DNA of 64,000 bases, taken from contig BDGG01000017.1 of the NCBI GenBank assembly GCA_001949185.1, forward strand, positions 62,001 to 126,000, given 5' to 3'. This stretch comes from Ramazzottius varieornatus. Its lineage: Eukaryota; Tardigrada; Eutardigrada; Parachela; Ramazzottiidae. The notes beneath the pieces are model-generated. The model saw only the letters and a program-made list of their open reading frames with translations, was not told the origin of the DNA and did no database searches. Shown in pieces: positions 46,552-57,032 of the stretch (its first letter is position 1; every line of letters starts with the position of its first letter). The translations under genes and the position numbers were made by a program.

Positions 46552-46880
46552 CACGCAGGACGAGAAATTATGGTAAAGTAAATATTATGGGACAGGCCTG
46601 TTCGCTACAGCGGTACCAAAGCACGTACACGTGCCTGGCCTAAATGTGNNNNNNNNNNNNNNNNNNNNNNNNNNNNNNNNNNNNNNNNNNNNNNNNNNAG
46701 TCGCTTTCGCTCCGTTCCCCACATTTTTGTCCATCCCCACATTTACGCCAGGCGCGTGTACTGATGTAAGCGACCGGTTCACAGTAATGCACTTTTCGAC
46801 ACTTTTCTACGGTCGAATTTCCATTTTGCCGTTCTTTCCGGCTGTCCCATAATTTTTACTGTACCGTAATACGTACCTGG
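46552..46880. repeat. pogo-like MITE, short subtype, copy 4 (contains assembly gap)
   Basis: Starts CACGCAGGACGAGAAATTAT after TA and shares GGGACAGGCC, CTACAGCGGTAC and TTTCGACACTTTTCTACGGT. The right end (CTGTCCCATAATTTTTACTG) is degraded beyond about 46872. 50 N bases interrupt it. Confidence 0.65.
46649..46698. other. assembly gap of 50 N
   Basis: Unresolved bases inside a palindrome-rich MITE. The real length is unknown. TAAATGTG to the left and CACATTTA about 35 bp to the right are inverted copies. Confidence 0.99.
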
Positions 46881-47394
46881 AAGAGGCGGCCTGTTGGATC
46901 AAGCTGCGTCAGATGGACAGTGACTAAGTCAGTGCTTTGCCGGACTCGTCAATCGTGACTGCTCTCACCTCGTTCGATATCGTCCGATTTATCATGAACT
47001 TGGTTGTGACCTACCCGTCCGACAAGTTTGCGCTGTCATCTTCATTATACAGTTTTTTGTGTAATTGTTGATTTGTTGATCAGACCCCTCTCAAGTCAGT
47101 CACGTGACTAGGTAGTAAAAATCCTTTCCACCAAACCGCTGTCTGAATCTACCAAAACGGAGGCTGGGAAGGGAGGCTGGGAACGGAAGGTATGAATTTT
47201 CGCATGAGAGGGTAGGGGGTTGGTCAATATTGGGAGACAGTGTACTAGTGTAGAAACAGTTGCTTTTCGGGTCCACCACTACCACCAAGTTTCTCCGCGA
47301 GTACCTCTTCACGATGCCGACATAAGCATGCACGCACCTTTCCGCCGAGTTCACACCAGTGGTGATCCAGGTCGGTGCTCTAATTCGATCCCCA

Positions 47395-47841
47395 ATGGCC
47401 GGTGACGAAACTCCGTTAAAAACACCATTAAACAGCTGTGAAAGCCTGCTTGATGGTTTTCCACCACAAGGTTACAGCAGCATCAAGGTGAATCGGGCAA
47501 CGTTGTGCCTGGTGATCATCGGTGTATTCCATTCTTTGGCTAGTCTGGCGAGTTTCGTACCTTCCGAGCACCCTGAAATCGGTAAGCAACTTGACTTGTG
47601 TGCACCATACCTCTGTCCAGTTCCACTGCCCCTTACTGGTGTTAATTGAGCGCAATGATGTCAGCCAACGAACTTCTAACAAACTGTAGTGCGTTGCGGC
47701 TGATCTTTTTTCAACTAAGGCCTCCCAAACCGGACAAAAGTGGACGGTTGGCTCGAAAGCCAGGTGCTGCATGACATTCATACTGGGATACATCAACAGA
47801 CGAACGTTTTGCATCGCCGAAGCGAAAGCTGTTCTGTGTAG
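47395..47841 (+). CDS. uncertain small single-TM protein
   Basis: Exons 47395-47581 and 47720-47841 join in phase 1 to about 102 residues. MAGDETPLKTPLNSCESLLDG is followed by one hydrophobic segment (ATLCLVIIGVFHSLASLASF), then PSEHPEIG, a sequon NRT and a soluble tail ending RRSESCSV. The donor (GTAAGC) and acceptor (TTTTTTCAACTAAG) are good. If real, a type II or reverse-signal membrane protein. No family recognised. Confidence 0.38.
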
Positions 47842-48527
47842 TATAAACATAGGCGATCCCGATCGGCGCCACATGGATAACTAGGGTCAGAATACTGATA
47901 CGCAAGGGCCTGCAAAAAGTGGGTGACGTCACACGGAAGACGACTATAGCGGTAATGCTGACTATGCGATAAAGTCTCATATTCTACGTCGACGAAAACT
48001 CTGGCTTTTGTGGCAAACCGGCCTGTGTATTTTCAATATTTCAGGACCGAGGCTTGATCAGTCGTGATACAGAACTTAGGCGAAAGGCATGCAGGAAACG
48101 TTTATCGCGACGAAACTAGCTTATCATCTCGTGTCATGCGCATTGTAAACGATAATGGACAATTAGTTGACAAAACGGAAAGCTGAAATGCTAGGTGAGA
48201 TGTATCCCGAGTACCGAAAATTAGCCGTATGAGTCGGGTAGCAAAGCATTAGAAAAGGCGTCTTTCTGTAAAAACGAGCTTCGTTCAATTACTGCTTTTA
48301 TTTCTCCATCAGCACAGCTCGCCAAGTAAAGGTGACCTTTCGTAAGCAGCTATGGAGATTTGTCAAGGTTCACCGGATGCCGCCAGACCTGTAATAATTC
48401 AACAAGCTAAACGTCACGTTGCTGGCAAATTCATCTGATCTTATCATCTCAGTTTACTCCTTTCTACAAACCCATCAGAAACTCGATTTTGATTTTCAGC
48501 TTCCATTCTGTGTCTGTATTTGGATAG

Positions 48528-50007
48528 ATGGAGAATCAGTCGGTTTCAACTGGGCCGAGCGACGAACCGGTTGTCGTATCGAGTAATCCATCCAGCACCG
48601 GTCAAAAAGGGCGCCCAAGAACTCCAACATACTCCAGTGCTCAATTCTCCGACCCAATGCTGAACAACGCTGCCTCGACTTCCAGTCATACCTCTTTCAG
48701 TCATAACGTCTCGTCCCAGCACGGAGTCAATGTTCTACCAAATACCAGTCAAAATGGGTCGACGAAACCATCGACGCAGGCTAATCCCCAATACCCCCAT
48801 CAAAAACTAGACGACGTCTCCTCCAACCTGAGTCATGTCTCTTCCAGCCAGAGCATGCGATCACAGACCGCTTCCAAGCACAAGCATGCCCGCGACTGTC
48901 AAAGCTCGCTCTTCATGAATGAGTTGGAGAGAGAAAAAGAAGCTGCTCGCTTCCGCGCTCAACAAGCCAGCGAAGAGCCACAACCGAAACCCAAGCTACT
49001 TAAACCCAAGAGGGACACGGTTATACCGATGATGATCCCCTCGTCATCTGTTGCACCAGAGATGTATATCATGCGGAAACCCAACGCTTGGATGCGTCGC
49101 AAATTTGCTCACCCACATGTCAGTTCATAGACCAAAACAACCACATTTCCTTCCGGTATGATTTTCAGCGGTTATCTTTGTACAGAGAAGGGTATCGCCC
49201 ACTTCGGGGCGCATAGTGGACTATCCAGCAAAAGCCGTATCTTCTGTCAACGAAGTCGCTCGCTACGTCGAATACAACAAAGTCCAGGACCCGATGTTGA
49301 ACCACGCCGCCTACATCGAAGCTCATCGAGCTCGCGTACACAAAATTGTCCGCAACCGAAGAGGAGGTAGCGTAGTTCCAACTCGGAAGCAATATCACCC
49401 CTCAAGCCTAAGGGGGTGTTATACTGTACTCTTGAGTGTATACGTAAAGACTGAAAGTCTGACTTGCGAAAATTCTTTGCGCAGCTGTCGACACCGGTCC
49501 GCCACAAACGATGGGGAAATACGTCAGGTACGTCGCGTTAGACTTCACTTCAACCTTTTTTGATATGTACAGTACTAGCTATGTCTGAGAATTTACTGTC
49601 TGGATGGTTTATAGCAAGTGGAAAGTAAAGCAACGATGGCAACAAACCAACATTATGCGCGATAACTTTTGGCTGTTCGAAACACTACTCCGGTCGAGGA
49701 CCGCGTACGATCATCAGGCCGACCAAAAGAAGCACCTCGTAAGTATTAAATCCATGGGTAAGTATTAAATCCATGGGAAGGCTTTACTGCCTGGTGATCC
49801 GGATAGCTGGCCGCTGATCACCTTGCATTGTAGGAGCACAAGATAGCTATGGAGAAACGACTTAGGGACGCCAAGATTTACCTTCGAACTTACAAGGGCT
49901 ATCGCAATGTCAAGGTGGGACACCGCCTTGTCAAGACCGTTACTGTGGTGAAGTACAACGGCTTACAAGGACCCGACGTACGGACCAGCGCCGACCCAAG
50001 ATACTGA
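48528..50007 (+). CDS. CFAP97/hemingway-like axonemal protein
   Basis: Five exons (48528-49118, 49186-49366, 49485-49527, 49615-49738, 49834-50007) give 370 residues. The first about 200 are low-complexity Ser/Asn/Pro. The C-terminal part fits the CFAP97D-type pattern of an HRxKV motif followed by a DTxxPxT motif and a charged helix: YIEAHRARVHKIVRN, AVDTGPPQTMGKY, then WKVKQRWQQTNIMRDNFWLF. The family acts in cilia and sperm-flagellum axonemes. DPMLNNAA in exon 1 and DPMLNHAA in exon 2 are near repeats, which hints at an internal duplication. Exon 3 is only 43 nt. The E4 donor is tandemly duplicated. Assignment rests on a short motif block. Confidence 0.62.
49739..49776 (+). repeat. 19-bp tandem duplication of a 5' splice site
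   Basis: GTAAGTATTAAATCCATGG occurs twice in perfect tandem immediately after exon 4 of the CFAP97-like gene, giving two consensus donors 19 bp apart. Use of the second would insert 19 nt and shift the frame. Confidence 0.9.
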
Positions 50008-50210
50008 GCGGTTTCGTACTTATCGATGGTACATTTCATAAGCAGCGTCTTCCTTTGATCTACCAAATGTGATATTATCAGTTAGTTTATTTTGTTTGCT
50101 TTTCATTTCTGGAGAGGTTTTCTCCTACTCAAAACATATGTTTTATCATCGGTCGTCGTCGTTCTAAATTCTGGCGAAAAATAGATTTGCGATTTGAAAT
50201 AATGTGATGC

Positions 50211-51882
50211 TCAAAAAGACTGCAGGTCTTGCAGAAAGTTTGTCAAATCTCGTTGCGAACTTCCATCAGGTTTTCTAGCCTCTGCAATAACGCTCTTCCA
50301 TTTTTGAGCTGCTTTGCCGTAGGTCGACTCCTTATCTTCCCCACTCTCTTCGTTCCATCCTGCGACCATCTTCACGTTATGAACAATCTCGGCAACGGGG
50401 ATAGTTCGCTGTGCGTGGAAGCCCGTACCCGGCAGCACCACGCCCATGGCCATGCTTTCCAATAATTCCGCGTCGGCTTTTTGGTCCGTGACGAAAGGCC
50501 ACCCAACCACCGGTACACCCATCGTCAAAGCTTCCAGTGTGCTATTCCATCCACAGTGGCTGACAAACACCGCTGTCGCTTCATGCCCGAGAATTACGGT
50601 CTGTGGTGTCCAAGAAAGAATAAGGAAATTCATGCCAGATATCAACTCAGGATGCCTCCTCATGTCCACCCTATATTCTTCGGGAAGTCCTTCAAAACTA
50701 GCCGCGTTCAAGGACCAAATAAAAGGTTTTCCTAGAGACAATAAGGCATCGAGAATTTCTTGAGCTTGTTCAGATTTGGTTGGGATGTGTGAACCAAAAG
50801 AGAAGTACACAACGGACTGCTCGGGCTGCTTGTCAAGCCATTTTGTGACTTGTTCGACGACGGCCTCACTTTCGTCCTCCCTTGTGTTGGTTTCAGGCAG
50901 AAGTGGGCCAGGAAGCCACATCTTCACGCTCTGCATTTCATCATAGCTCTCGAGACTGCGGAGGTAGGCTTCATCTATTTCCCGTATGGAATTGCAAACG
51001 ACACCGCGCACGTAAGGCAGACCACGCTTCCCTTCCAGTAAGGTGTCTTTAAAGGTCCCCGGTACATACTCCAAGGACTTCTGCCCTTCTCCCGGTACCT
51101 GCCGCAACATAAGGAATCATGATGTTGTGGAGCGATATTTGGGAGGCCGACAAACGAAACGCACACGATCGTCAGTTGAAGTGGCGCACGCTGCTGGTCA
51201 GTGACAACATGGCGGTGCGCCACTCGAGTAAGGAATCTAACAGAGCATCAAAGTGGCGCACTGTCTCAGCCATCGGCACCGTGAACGTGCGTCACCTAAA
51301 GAAAGCGATCTTGCAAATTATGTCTGGCGGCCTTGCTTCCGTCCTTGGCTTTACCTTCCAGAAAAATTTATCAGACTGGACATTCGTAGCCGGTGTATCT
51401 TCTTGCACAGCGATCATCATCAACAGCTGACCGGCATTGCCCGTACAAAAGTAGTAAGCCGGTATATGGTGAGAAGCGGCGAACCGGACCGGTTCTACAC
51501 CCCAGAAAACGTCGGAAATGATAACATCGAACTGTGCATGCTTGTCCTTGACACAGTGGCCGGTGCAGGCACAAAAGCCGGTAAAGGTTTCCTTGAGAAG
51601 GTTCCTGATGGCAGCCGCCCCCTGGTCGCGGTTGGTGTTGAAGGGAAAGGGTTGATTATTGTGATAAGGTGAGGGAGTGGGTGGTCCTATATCGATGGCG
51701 TCCATGACGTGCAACCTGATATTATGCAAAGGTGCACGGACCAGACGTTCTTCCACTAAAGCTGCAAAGCTGGCTTGGACTGCCAGCGTTACTTGATGAG
51801 ACGACGTTAGCCTTTTGGCGAATTCCAGTGCTGGGATAATGCAGCCCAAACCAGCAAACGGTAGCATCAAAATTCGTTTCAT
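50211..51882 (-). CDS. UDP-glycosyltransferase with plant/bacterial-type PSPG box
   Basis: Two exons (51882-51355, 51098-50211), phase-0 intron, 471 residues. It begins MKRILMLPFAGLGCIIPALE, the usual GT-B start (PxxGxxxP). The donor-binding box in exon 2 reads WTPQTVILGHEATAVFVSHC, then GWNSTLEALTMGVPVVGWPF and VTDQ. This is the PSPG layout of plant and some bacterial enzymes (W-x2-Q-x(3)-L-x-H, HCGWNS, DQ). Typical animal UGTs instead have HGG-NS and a C-terminal membrane anchor; this protein has no signal peptide and no TM, so it should be cytosolic. It would move sugar from a UDP-sugar to a small acceptor; substrates unknown. Two hairpin repeats sit in its intron. Possible horizontal acquisition followed by intron gain. 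Confidence 0.9.
51176..51300. repeat. two intronic hairpins (family H)
   Basis: Copies at 51176-51227 (GAAGTGGCGCACGC ... GGTGCGCCACTCG) and 51247-51300 (AAAGTGGCGCAC ... ACGTGCGTCACCT), both inside the single intron of the glycosyltransferase gene, about 71 bp apart. Confidence 0.85.
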
Positions 51883-52109
51883 TCTTCAGTGAGAGCAGGT
51901 TTCACTGTAAACTGATGTTGCGGCCGTTGGGAATACGAATCCAGGTATGGTGGGAGAACTGACTAAACGAAATGCTATGATAGACAAAAATTACGTCAAC
52001 GAGTCACTCGTGCCCAGACTGTAGAAAGGATACGAGACGAAATGCAGTCAGTAGCGCACTAGCTTTACGAAATCGAAAGATACGAGGTTATCAAAAGTGA
52101 TAACGAGTA

Positions 52110-52399
52110 CGAGGGAAAGGTTGTAAAGTTAGCCGTCTAAGTTCGCCTGTTCTCTACTACTCAATCCCAAACTTTTAAGGATAGATCGATAGATAAAATA
52201 ACGAGCTGTCGAATGGTGTTAGCCACAGTCAAGACGACGAGTCAGAGAATCCGAGAGATCCGCAATTAAAAGAACGATGAAATCTCATGTTAAAAAGCCA
52301 AGACTGACAATCAAATAGTCAATCAAGCGATAGACGCTACAGCCGTGGCTGACTTTACAAACCCGGTATGAGGTGGCTGAGTTTACAACCTTTACCTCA
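52110..52399. repeat. TA-flanked TIR family R, copy 2 (290 bp)
   Basis: An inverted copy of the element at 45760-46077. Ends CGAGGGAAAGGTTGTAAAGT and ...GTTTACAACCTTTACCTCA, flanked by TA. Confidence 0.8.
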
Positions 52400-54250
52400 T
52401 ACTGCAGATCTACATGGCGGCAAAGTGTTGGCCGACAGTCATATTTAAACTACTGTTTTACTGCTGAATACGACCTTAAAGCAAAACCTATCTATAGATC
52501 GATCAGTGTGAGGATAGGTAGAAGACAGTCGTCGGTAACTGGCAAGAGCACTTTCGTGTTTTTGTTTTGCGTTTGTTGTGACTCTACGCAAGTGGGCCGG
52601 TGAGCTCGATCCAAAAGCGCATCAACAAAGCTTCGACCCTCACTGCAGGTCAAGATGACAACATCTTATGCATAGGGCCAGGAAAATGGAGAGGGCCGGG
52701 AAAATGACGCGCAGCTTGCTTACATTACATACGACTGTCGTCAACAGGATTGACTGAGGCCCTGGCTCATGATCATCAGGTTTATTTCCGAGTATGGAGA
52801 GTTGGAAATACGAGCAGGAAACGTCCCTTACATTTCTAGGGTGTTCATGCACTTTTATTCGTTACTGATACGACCTTAACCCGAGCGAGCTCACCGAGAC
52901 AGGAAGTAATTAATTTTATTCACGTTATTCGTGTCGTACGCGGAACCCGCCCTTCACTGTCTTGCATGTGGCGAATTTCCAAAGATCAAGCTTATCAGTA
53001 TAACATTTGCTGATAATTATAGAAGTGCCGAATGCAATAAGTCCAGCATGAACATGCCTCGTTTCTATGTATATTACCCGCATGACGGCCAACAGTCACT
53101 TTTTGGCTTGATCACCCGACAGAACTCCCTCACCAACGTCAGGACTCGAGAGTCTGAAGCAACCGTCATAACATTTGCAACCGCCTGATGTGATGCTTTC
53201 GAACGGACACACACTGCAAAAAACAGATACAGTCTCCGATAAAACAGAGTGAGTAAAAGAATGACGAGAAGCCAGTTGATAATCTCCGGAAGTAGCGCAG
53301 TTCCTCTGCTTATCGATCGGTAAAGTGCGTCAATCGAGATAACGATCGTCCCTGGGATGTTTGTCGGCCTCCCAAATGCGGATCTTGCGACGCACTCTTA
53401 ATAGCCGCTTCATAATTAGAATGAGGACTCTCAGTTCTTAGTCGGGGACACTCAACAAACGAATACAATCTCCGAAAGGTGGTCATATTGTTACGATGGA
53501 CGAGTCGGGAACTCGTCCCAGAAGACCAAGTGACCCAACATAATTGGTAAATCTCAGCCATTTCTGTCCTTTGGGTTGGTAGATGAGTTTGCAACCAGGA
53601 ATCTCCCTGCCCCATCGCTAAAAATTGGCATAGGAAAAAGTGAAAACGACGGTGGAGTAGCAAAAAGTCCTGATCGGAAATATCAGTGAACTCACACAGA
53701 GGAAGTTTTTTCCTGAGCCTCATTTGTCCAGAATGAACAGAATGGCTCCATGTTTGTATCTTCTATTAAATGTTGCATGAATTTGGTGGGTCGAGGAACC
53801 TCCCATCTAAACTTCAATCTACTTATGCTCGATTAACAAATCCAACCTTTGGTTCGACCTTGGGTTTTGCTTTTGCTTTATTTTTCACGCATGACAGGTG
53901 AAAAAAAGAGCGGGGACGCAACCATCCATTGCTGTACAAAAGCATATCAGTTACATCAAGTGACGTCGACTCGAGGTGCGAGCAAGCAATTGATCATGAG
54001 ATCAGAAAGGTCAGTATCACATCAAAGCTTCTGCCGGGGACAAGAGGGAGTATTTTGGTACCCAGAACGATTATCTTGCGCTGAGGAGAGATGGAGGTCT
54101 GAAAATCCTTACCGGACCATTCCTCGCGGGACCGCGTAGGAATAGTTCAGTTCCGTGTGATGATATCTCCGGTATAGAGCGCTCTAAACGAGTAAATAAA
54201 TGAGGATGAAAAATGGAGGTATGAAAGTAAGGACGGTTTTCTTACTAGTG
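52400..54250. other. no convincing gene
   Basis: A - strand frame near 53400-53050 contains a hydrophobic segment (INWLLVILLLTLFYRRLYLF) after NIPGTIVISIDALYRSI. Another - strand frame of 137 codons overlaps it at 53723-53310. Neither shows a family match and the splice context is ambiguous. Confidence 0.35.
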
Positions 54251-54252
54251 TA

Positions 54253-54510
54253 GAGGCCGGCACAGCAGCGGTAATAGTGTGGTGTTCCGCACAAACTGTT
54301 GCAGCTGCGGGCGCATCGTTGACCACAGGGCGTGTCGATCGGTAGCGTATCCAAATGCTTCGCTAGTGAACGACATTGAACAGTCTGACACATCACACAA
54401 TAGACAACCAGTGTCCGAAGGACCGTAGATTCTAGAAAGTGCGTGAAGATATTAGAGACAATTAATAGTTGCACAGGAAATAGATGTGATGCAAAGGCAA
54501 ATGGCATCAT
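54253..54510 (-). CDS. candidate Cys-rich secreted peptide exon
   Basis: A - strand frame with hydrophobic start (MMPFAFASHLFPVQLLIV) leads to CVMCQTVQC and a dense block PCGQRCARSCNSLCGTPHYY then RCCAGLYT, ending at a donor-like GTAAGA. Ten or more Cys in about 60 residues suggests a disulfide-rich secreted domain. An acceptor-like CTTTCTAG inside (about 54434) implies the hydrophobic start may not belong. No family recognised; the 3' exon was not found. Confidence 0.33.
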
Positions 54511-54821
54511 CCTTACTGTTCATTTTAAAGACCGAAGGAAAGAGCTTTCCGGCCAATTTTGAAGAACAAAGCGCAAAATTAAAGGGGTAACCCTATGGAA
54601 AATCTGTGACAGAAAGTGGAGGAACTTCGGCAAACGACACGATTTGATACTGGGAAGGGTTAGCGATGGTGCAAGACGCGAAGGGTTGGAATGAGAGAAG
54701 GTAGTGGAATTACCAAAGAACTTTTATAGGCGGTACGGATTATGAACTTGGACCTTGGGAGAAAGCCTAGCTCCAGGTTAAATAGGCATTATCAATTTTG
54801 TAGAAGGAGCGGGACTGGACG

Positions 54822-55025
54822 TTATTGCCGAAGTAGCTGCTGAAGGAGTTGCCAGTTCCAGCCAGCGCCCACATGAGGTGAGGTACAAGGGTAAGTGTAG
54901 GCGACGCCCTGACTAACTGGTCGCCTACATTTCATCCATATTGCAAGGATGATCCGAACCGCGCAAAAGTAGACTACCACAAACATCACGCCGAGCAATC
55001 TCTTAGGCTCTGTGGAACATGCCAT
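54822..55025 (-). CDS. uncertain 67-residue single-TM frame
   Basis: MACSTEPKRLLGVMFVVVYF continues into a hydrophobic segment, then MKCRRPVSQGVAYTYP and a short Trp/Gln-rich tail. It could be a signal-anchor exon of the downstream Cys-rich frame, but no consistent splice joins them. Confidence 0.22.
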   Translation of the reverse strand: MACSTEPKRLLGVMFVVVYFCAVRIILAIWMKCRRPVSQGVAYTYPCTSPHVGAGWNWQLLQQLLRQ

Positions 55026-55029
55026 ATGA

Positions 55030-57032
55030 TTGAAAGCGAAAAAGGGTATTTCGGGAAAGCTAGGTGGTCGTCTGCTTTCTGCCTGCAGGACATATGTAAT
55101 ATGTTCGGTCGGAAAGAGGCCTCTTCCCTAACATCATTTCTCTTGCTGCAAGCAACGCAGACAGATGAGGTGATTTCGAAAAGGTTTTGCAAAATAAAAT
55201 TGAAAGTGGTAATCAAGTATTCAAAAATCAAAACAGCTATGTGTAGGGTAGAAAGATGAGTATTCATCTACACGGTCCCATTCTGTCAGTCATTTCGAAT
55301 GTAAACCGGCGCAGAATGTTTAAAAAGGTCGGTACATGTTTACAGTCGACCCCATTGATTAATATTGGCCTGTGGGTGAGCTGGTCTCCACGAAGAAGCT
55401 TTGGCGCTCCAGATCTAATCGCCAGATTAAGCCTGGACGGAAGGCCATCAAGTGACGTCATAACGACCCGCCAACCAATAAAAAGAAAGTCAGGCCCTGC
55501 CGCTGCGTTTTCTCTTGCGTGGCAGGTACAGTTTTGATACTTTTATCCGTCACTCGTTCGAAATGCAGGACGATTTCATGAAACTTATCTCGGACTAGCC
55601 ATACTTTCATGTCTGGCTAACCACAGGCGTTATATATAATTACACCGTGCAGCAACAAATCATTCAATATCTCAAGGGCGATGCAGTGGTATCGCTGGTG
55701 AAACCACAGCGGTTGACCCATCTACTCCATTTTTACGAGACAGACCGCGGGCCAGAAGCGCGCTCCTACATCCAGTAATCATGACCTTTTTTCATGCCGC
55801 CTCCTTCTCATTCACATCAGATCGACGATCGCAGAGCGTACCGATCTCGAATCGAACCCTGCAAAGTTTCAACATCTCCGTATCTCAACACAAGACAAAC
55901 AAGACTGAGCTTCCGGCGGCGGCTACACGATTAAGAACAAAAAGATTCCCGTGCTTAGCGAAGCAGAATGTACGTCTGGATGTCAAGTTTCCAGCAAGGT
56001 AAGCAGCACCTCTGAAAGGCTGGCTGGAAACCATTGTGACATCGGTGGTGCGAGTACACCCGATGAATGCCTTTTTTAACTTGAAGGGAAACTTTGCCAA
56101 CCGAAACCGGCTAGCCAAGCCAGAGCCTGCTTACCAGAAGGAAAGCCAAAGCAATGCCACTCTATAGGGGCATTGGCCAAAGCCCTGGTGCTGCGGCCGG
56201 TCTCGACGACTTCTTCCTCACGTTCGCTGGTTGAGTCCACCATCAGTTCCACCTTCATCGCGGAAGCCCTCACTCCAATCTCCTTCTGCATTAGATCCAG
56301 AAAGCTTTAGAGCTTTTGAAAGCTGTGAGTGTAAACTGGGCTTTTCGAGTTGTGATGTCAGTTACTGCCATCCATCAGCTCGTTGGACGCATCCAAAAGA
56401 AGCAAAACGTTTGTTTGTCCAAATGTTTAATCGACTATAGACGGCAAGCTATCATTACGAGGAGAATATAGCGGACTTGTCAATGCAAAATCGCATGGCC
56501 AACTTGTCATCGTCGGATCTGACGAAGTAGTGGGTCGTTTTGGTTGCTTCTCGGTTCTTTAGCTAGAACAAACCTGAAAAGACGATAACTGTAACATCTC
56601 TTCCGCTAGCGCTGAGCCCTCTATCGCTTCTAAATTTAACACTTATTGTACTGTTAACTTGGCTTGTGTGGAAAGTTTAATTGCATCGATAGGTTTCATT
56701 CAGAGAACGGTACTGTACTCTTGATATTACGTCACCACGATGCTTTAATGGACCGGACAATGGTGGTGTTAAGTAGACGCTGATATCAGCATAAAGTCTG
56801 TTTTCTTTGTTGCTAAACGTTACCGGAAGTGCCAATTGCTGACCAGAAGAATAAGATGATACTCCAAGGCCATGGCCAAGTTCATATTATTCTCTGGCTA
56901 TCGACATCAGCAGCAGTAACCATCAGTCTACAACTACAATGAGAAACGTCGATTACCGTCATTTCTAACTTACACATCGTCGATACCAGGGACTCTTTTT
57001 AATCTTAATCTCTTCAATTCTGCGGAAACTGA
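55030..57032. other. no convincing gene
   Basis: A - strand frame (56291-56142) starts MQKEIGVRASAMKVELMVD and ends at a good donor (CTTCTG|GTAAGC). A possible following exon near 56070-56000 has no recognisable content. The rest is short frames. The last few hundred bases should carry the promoter of the cadherin-like gene. Confidence 0.35.

Noticed and set aside
47428-47980. Overlapping - strand frames (148 and 89 codons)
   Set aside because: They overlap a + strand exon with better splice sites, show no recognisable domain, and the hydrophobic parts do not form a helix pattern in one frame.
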